Positions 62,776-64,000 of a DNA stretch of 64,000 nt are shown piece after piece. The notes under the pieces are model-generated. The model did no database searches, was not told the DNA's origin, and saw nothing but the letters and a program-made list of their open reading frames with translations. Numbering within the stretch: the stretch's first letter is position 1; each line of letters starts with the position of its first letter. The DNA is taken from positions 1 through 64,000 of the forward strand of contig JACIWX010000010.1 in assembly GCA_014360755.1 (NCBI GenBank), given 5' to 3'. This DNA is from Chloroflexota bacterium (GTDB taxonomy: Bacteria; Chloroflexota; Anaerolineae; UBA2200). Made by a program: the position numbers and the translations under genes.

Positions 62776-63246
62776 ATGCCAAGACATGGCCGTGTAGTTA
62801 GGCGAGAGATCGAACCAGATCCGAAATATGGAAGCGTCATGGTGGCTAAATTCATCAACAAAATCATGCGATGTGGCAAGAAGAGCCTTGCACAGCGCAT
62901 TTTCTATGACTGCTGCGAGATCATTGAGCAACGTACGCACAAGAATCCGTTGGAGACATTCGAGCAGGCAGTCAGGAATGCCATGCCTGTGCTGGAGGTA
63001 AAGCCGCGTCGTGTGGGTGGCGCTACTTACCAGGTACCGGTAGAAGTACCAGAGCACCGCAGTATGGCGTTGGCTATGCGCTGGTTGATTCAATCGGCGC
63101 GGGCACGACCTGGCAAATCCATGGCTGAGAAACTGGCTGATGAGTTGATGGATGCCGCGAAAGGCGTGGGCAGCAGTATTAAGAAGCGCGAAGATACGCA
63201 TAAGATGGCAGAGGCAAACCGTGCCTTTGCTCACTACCGGTGGTAA
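62776..63246 (+). CDS. rpsG: 30S ribosomal protein S7
   Basis: Primary 16S rRNA-binding protein of 156 residues, the usual size. [56 protein letters not shown] and [20 protein letters not shown] are diagnostic. A longer frame from 62674 would add 34 residues of intergenic sequence; GTAGAGGGG before ATG 62776 decides. The 114-base gap after rpsL is empty. Confidence 0.98.
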   Translation: MPRHGRVVRREIEPDPKYGSVMVAKFINKIMRCGKKSLAQRIFYDCCEIIEQRTHKNPLETFEQAVRNAMPVLEVKPRRVGGATYQVPVEVPEHRSMALAMRWLIQSARARPGKSMAEKLADELMDAAKGVGSSIKKREDTHKMAEANRAFAHYRW

Positions 63247-63313
63247 GTTTCGGATGGAGCGCAGTCGCAGTAGATGATGCTACGCATACCGTTTGTGCCA
63301 GTTGGAGAAGCCT

Positions 63314-64000
63314 ATGTCTGGCGAGTTCTCGCTAGAACGAATAAGGAACATAGGGATCATTGCCCATATCGATGCCGGCAAGACAACGACCACGGAACGC
63401 ATCCTGTTCTATACAGGTCGTACTTACCGTTTGGGCAACGTGGACGATGGCACTACGGTGACCGACTGGATGGAACAGGAGCGCGAGCGGGGCATCACGA
63501 TAACGGCTGCGTCCATTACGTGCTACTGGCGCGATTGCCAGATTAACATTATTGATACTCCTGGACACATCGATTTCACGGCTGAAGTACAGCGCAGTTT
63601 GCGTGTGCTGGATGGCGGGGTAGTGGTTTTGGACGCTGTGGCTGGTGTCGAGCCACAGTCCGAGACCGTGTGGCATCAAGCCAATCGCTTTGGGGTCCCG
63701 CGCATCTGCTTCATTAACAAAATGGATCGCCTAGGCGCTAATTTCTGGCGCGCGATTGACATGATCCGCGAACGGTTACGCGCACGGCCTGTTGCTCTGC
63801 AATTGCCTGTGGGCCGTGAGGCTTCGTTCGCAGGAGTCGTGGATTTAATCGAGAACAAGGCGATCCTATACGCCGATGACCTGGGGACGGTATTGCAGGT
63901 ACAGGATATCCCTCTGGAATTGAGGGAGGAGGCTCGCCATTGGCATGAGGTTTTGATTGAGCGCATTGTCGAAACCGATGACGCTTTGACAACCAAATAT
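63314..64000 (+). CDS. fusA: Elongation factor G, 5' part (runs off the window)
   Basis: First 229 codons of EF-G, the GTPase that drives ribosomal translocation. The G1 loop [19 protein letters not shown], switch I end RGITITAA, G3 DTPGHIDFT and G4 NKMDR are present. GGAGAAG at 63304-63310 serves the ATG. The frame is open to the last base of the window. It completes the conserved str order rpsL-rpsG-fusA. Confidence 0.97.
   Translation, partial: MSGEFSLERIRNIGIIAHIDAGKTTTTERILFYTGRTYRLGNVDDGTTVTDWMEQERERGITITAASITCYWRDCQINIIDTPGHIDFTAEVQRSLRVLDGGVVVLDAVAGVEPQSETVWHQANRFGVPRICFINKMDRLGANFWRAIDMIRERLRARPVALQLPVGREASFAGVVDLIENKAILYADDLGTVLQVQDIPLELREEARHWHEVLIERIVETDDALTTKY

Noticed and set aside
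1-64000. CRISPR arrays, tRNA and rRNA genes
   Set aside because: I looked for regularly spaced repeats, tRNA cores (GGTTCGAATCC-type) and conserved rRNA segments and saw none; the MITE copies are dispersed, not arrayed.

Overview
The window looks like a chromosomal segment of an anaerobic or facultatively anaerobic bacterium with sigma70-type promoters, most likely a member of the Chloroflexota (Anaerolineae-like). That placement is inferred from gene content and style: a dcw cluster that carries ddl, a class III ribonucleotide reductase under NrdR, BMP-type nucleoside ABC transport, MEDS-type histidine kinases, and an RpoB with a large insertion. No 16S rRNA or tRNA gene is present to confirm it.

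Layout. 1-850: a short intergenic stretch, a small mobile repeat and the RNase P RNA gene with its own promoter. 890-18376: a compact cell-wall and division (dcw) cluster, mraZ-rsmH-ftsL-ftsI-murF-mraY-murD-ftsW-murG-(CvpA-like)-murC-murB-ddl-ftsQ-ftsA-ftsZ. Most genes overlap by a few bases. It starts at a promoter covered by 10-bp-spaced MraZ boxes and lacks murE. 18377-22389: anaerobic deoxynucleotide synthesis (nrdR, nrdD, a separately encoded 59-residue glycyl-radical domain, nrdG) behind a promoter with three NrdR-box-like sites. 22453-43697: a roughly 21-kb accessory island for uptake and breakdown of nucleosides and related ribosyl compounds. It holds four PfkB kinases (one with a changed catalytic Asp), two BtpA-family proteins, a GntR regulator with its own operator, an archaeal-type PurD, an M42 peptidase, a BMP-ABC transporter, an ADP-ribosylglycohydrolase, PsuG, two nucleoside hydrolases, a SIS protein and tandem nucleoside phosphorylases. 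43701-56703: a regulatory and envelope region, mostly on the minus strand: an HTH/pseudo-receiver protein, an ABC-2 exporter with a NEW3-domain protein, a two-domain DsbA-like lipoprotein, two histidine kinases and three response regulators, and a flavodoxin. 56667-57935: an insertion sequence with a DDE transposase. 58132-64000: rpoB, then directly rpsL-rpsG-fusA, with no rpoC between them.

The most striking pattern that cuts across the gene blocks is a 128-203 bp palindromic, non-autonomous transposable element (MITE). It is present seven times, always between genes, with GAGAGTGTTGAAAA-type terminal inverted repeats. Six copies have perfect 6-7 bp target-site duplications and the seventh has a degenerate one. 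Two copies interrupt the dcw operon, and one supplies part of the murD stop codon.

Functionally, the dcw block makes lipid II precursors and the divisome. The nrd block makes dNTPs without oxygen. The island imports nucleosides (BMP-ABC), splits them (nucleoside hydrolases, phosphorylases, PsuG) and phosphorylates the released sugars or nucleosides (PfkB). The BtpA and SIS proteins probably process sugar phosphates further. All function calls rest on reading motifs in the sequence; no database search was possible.
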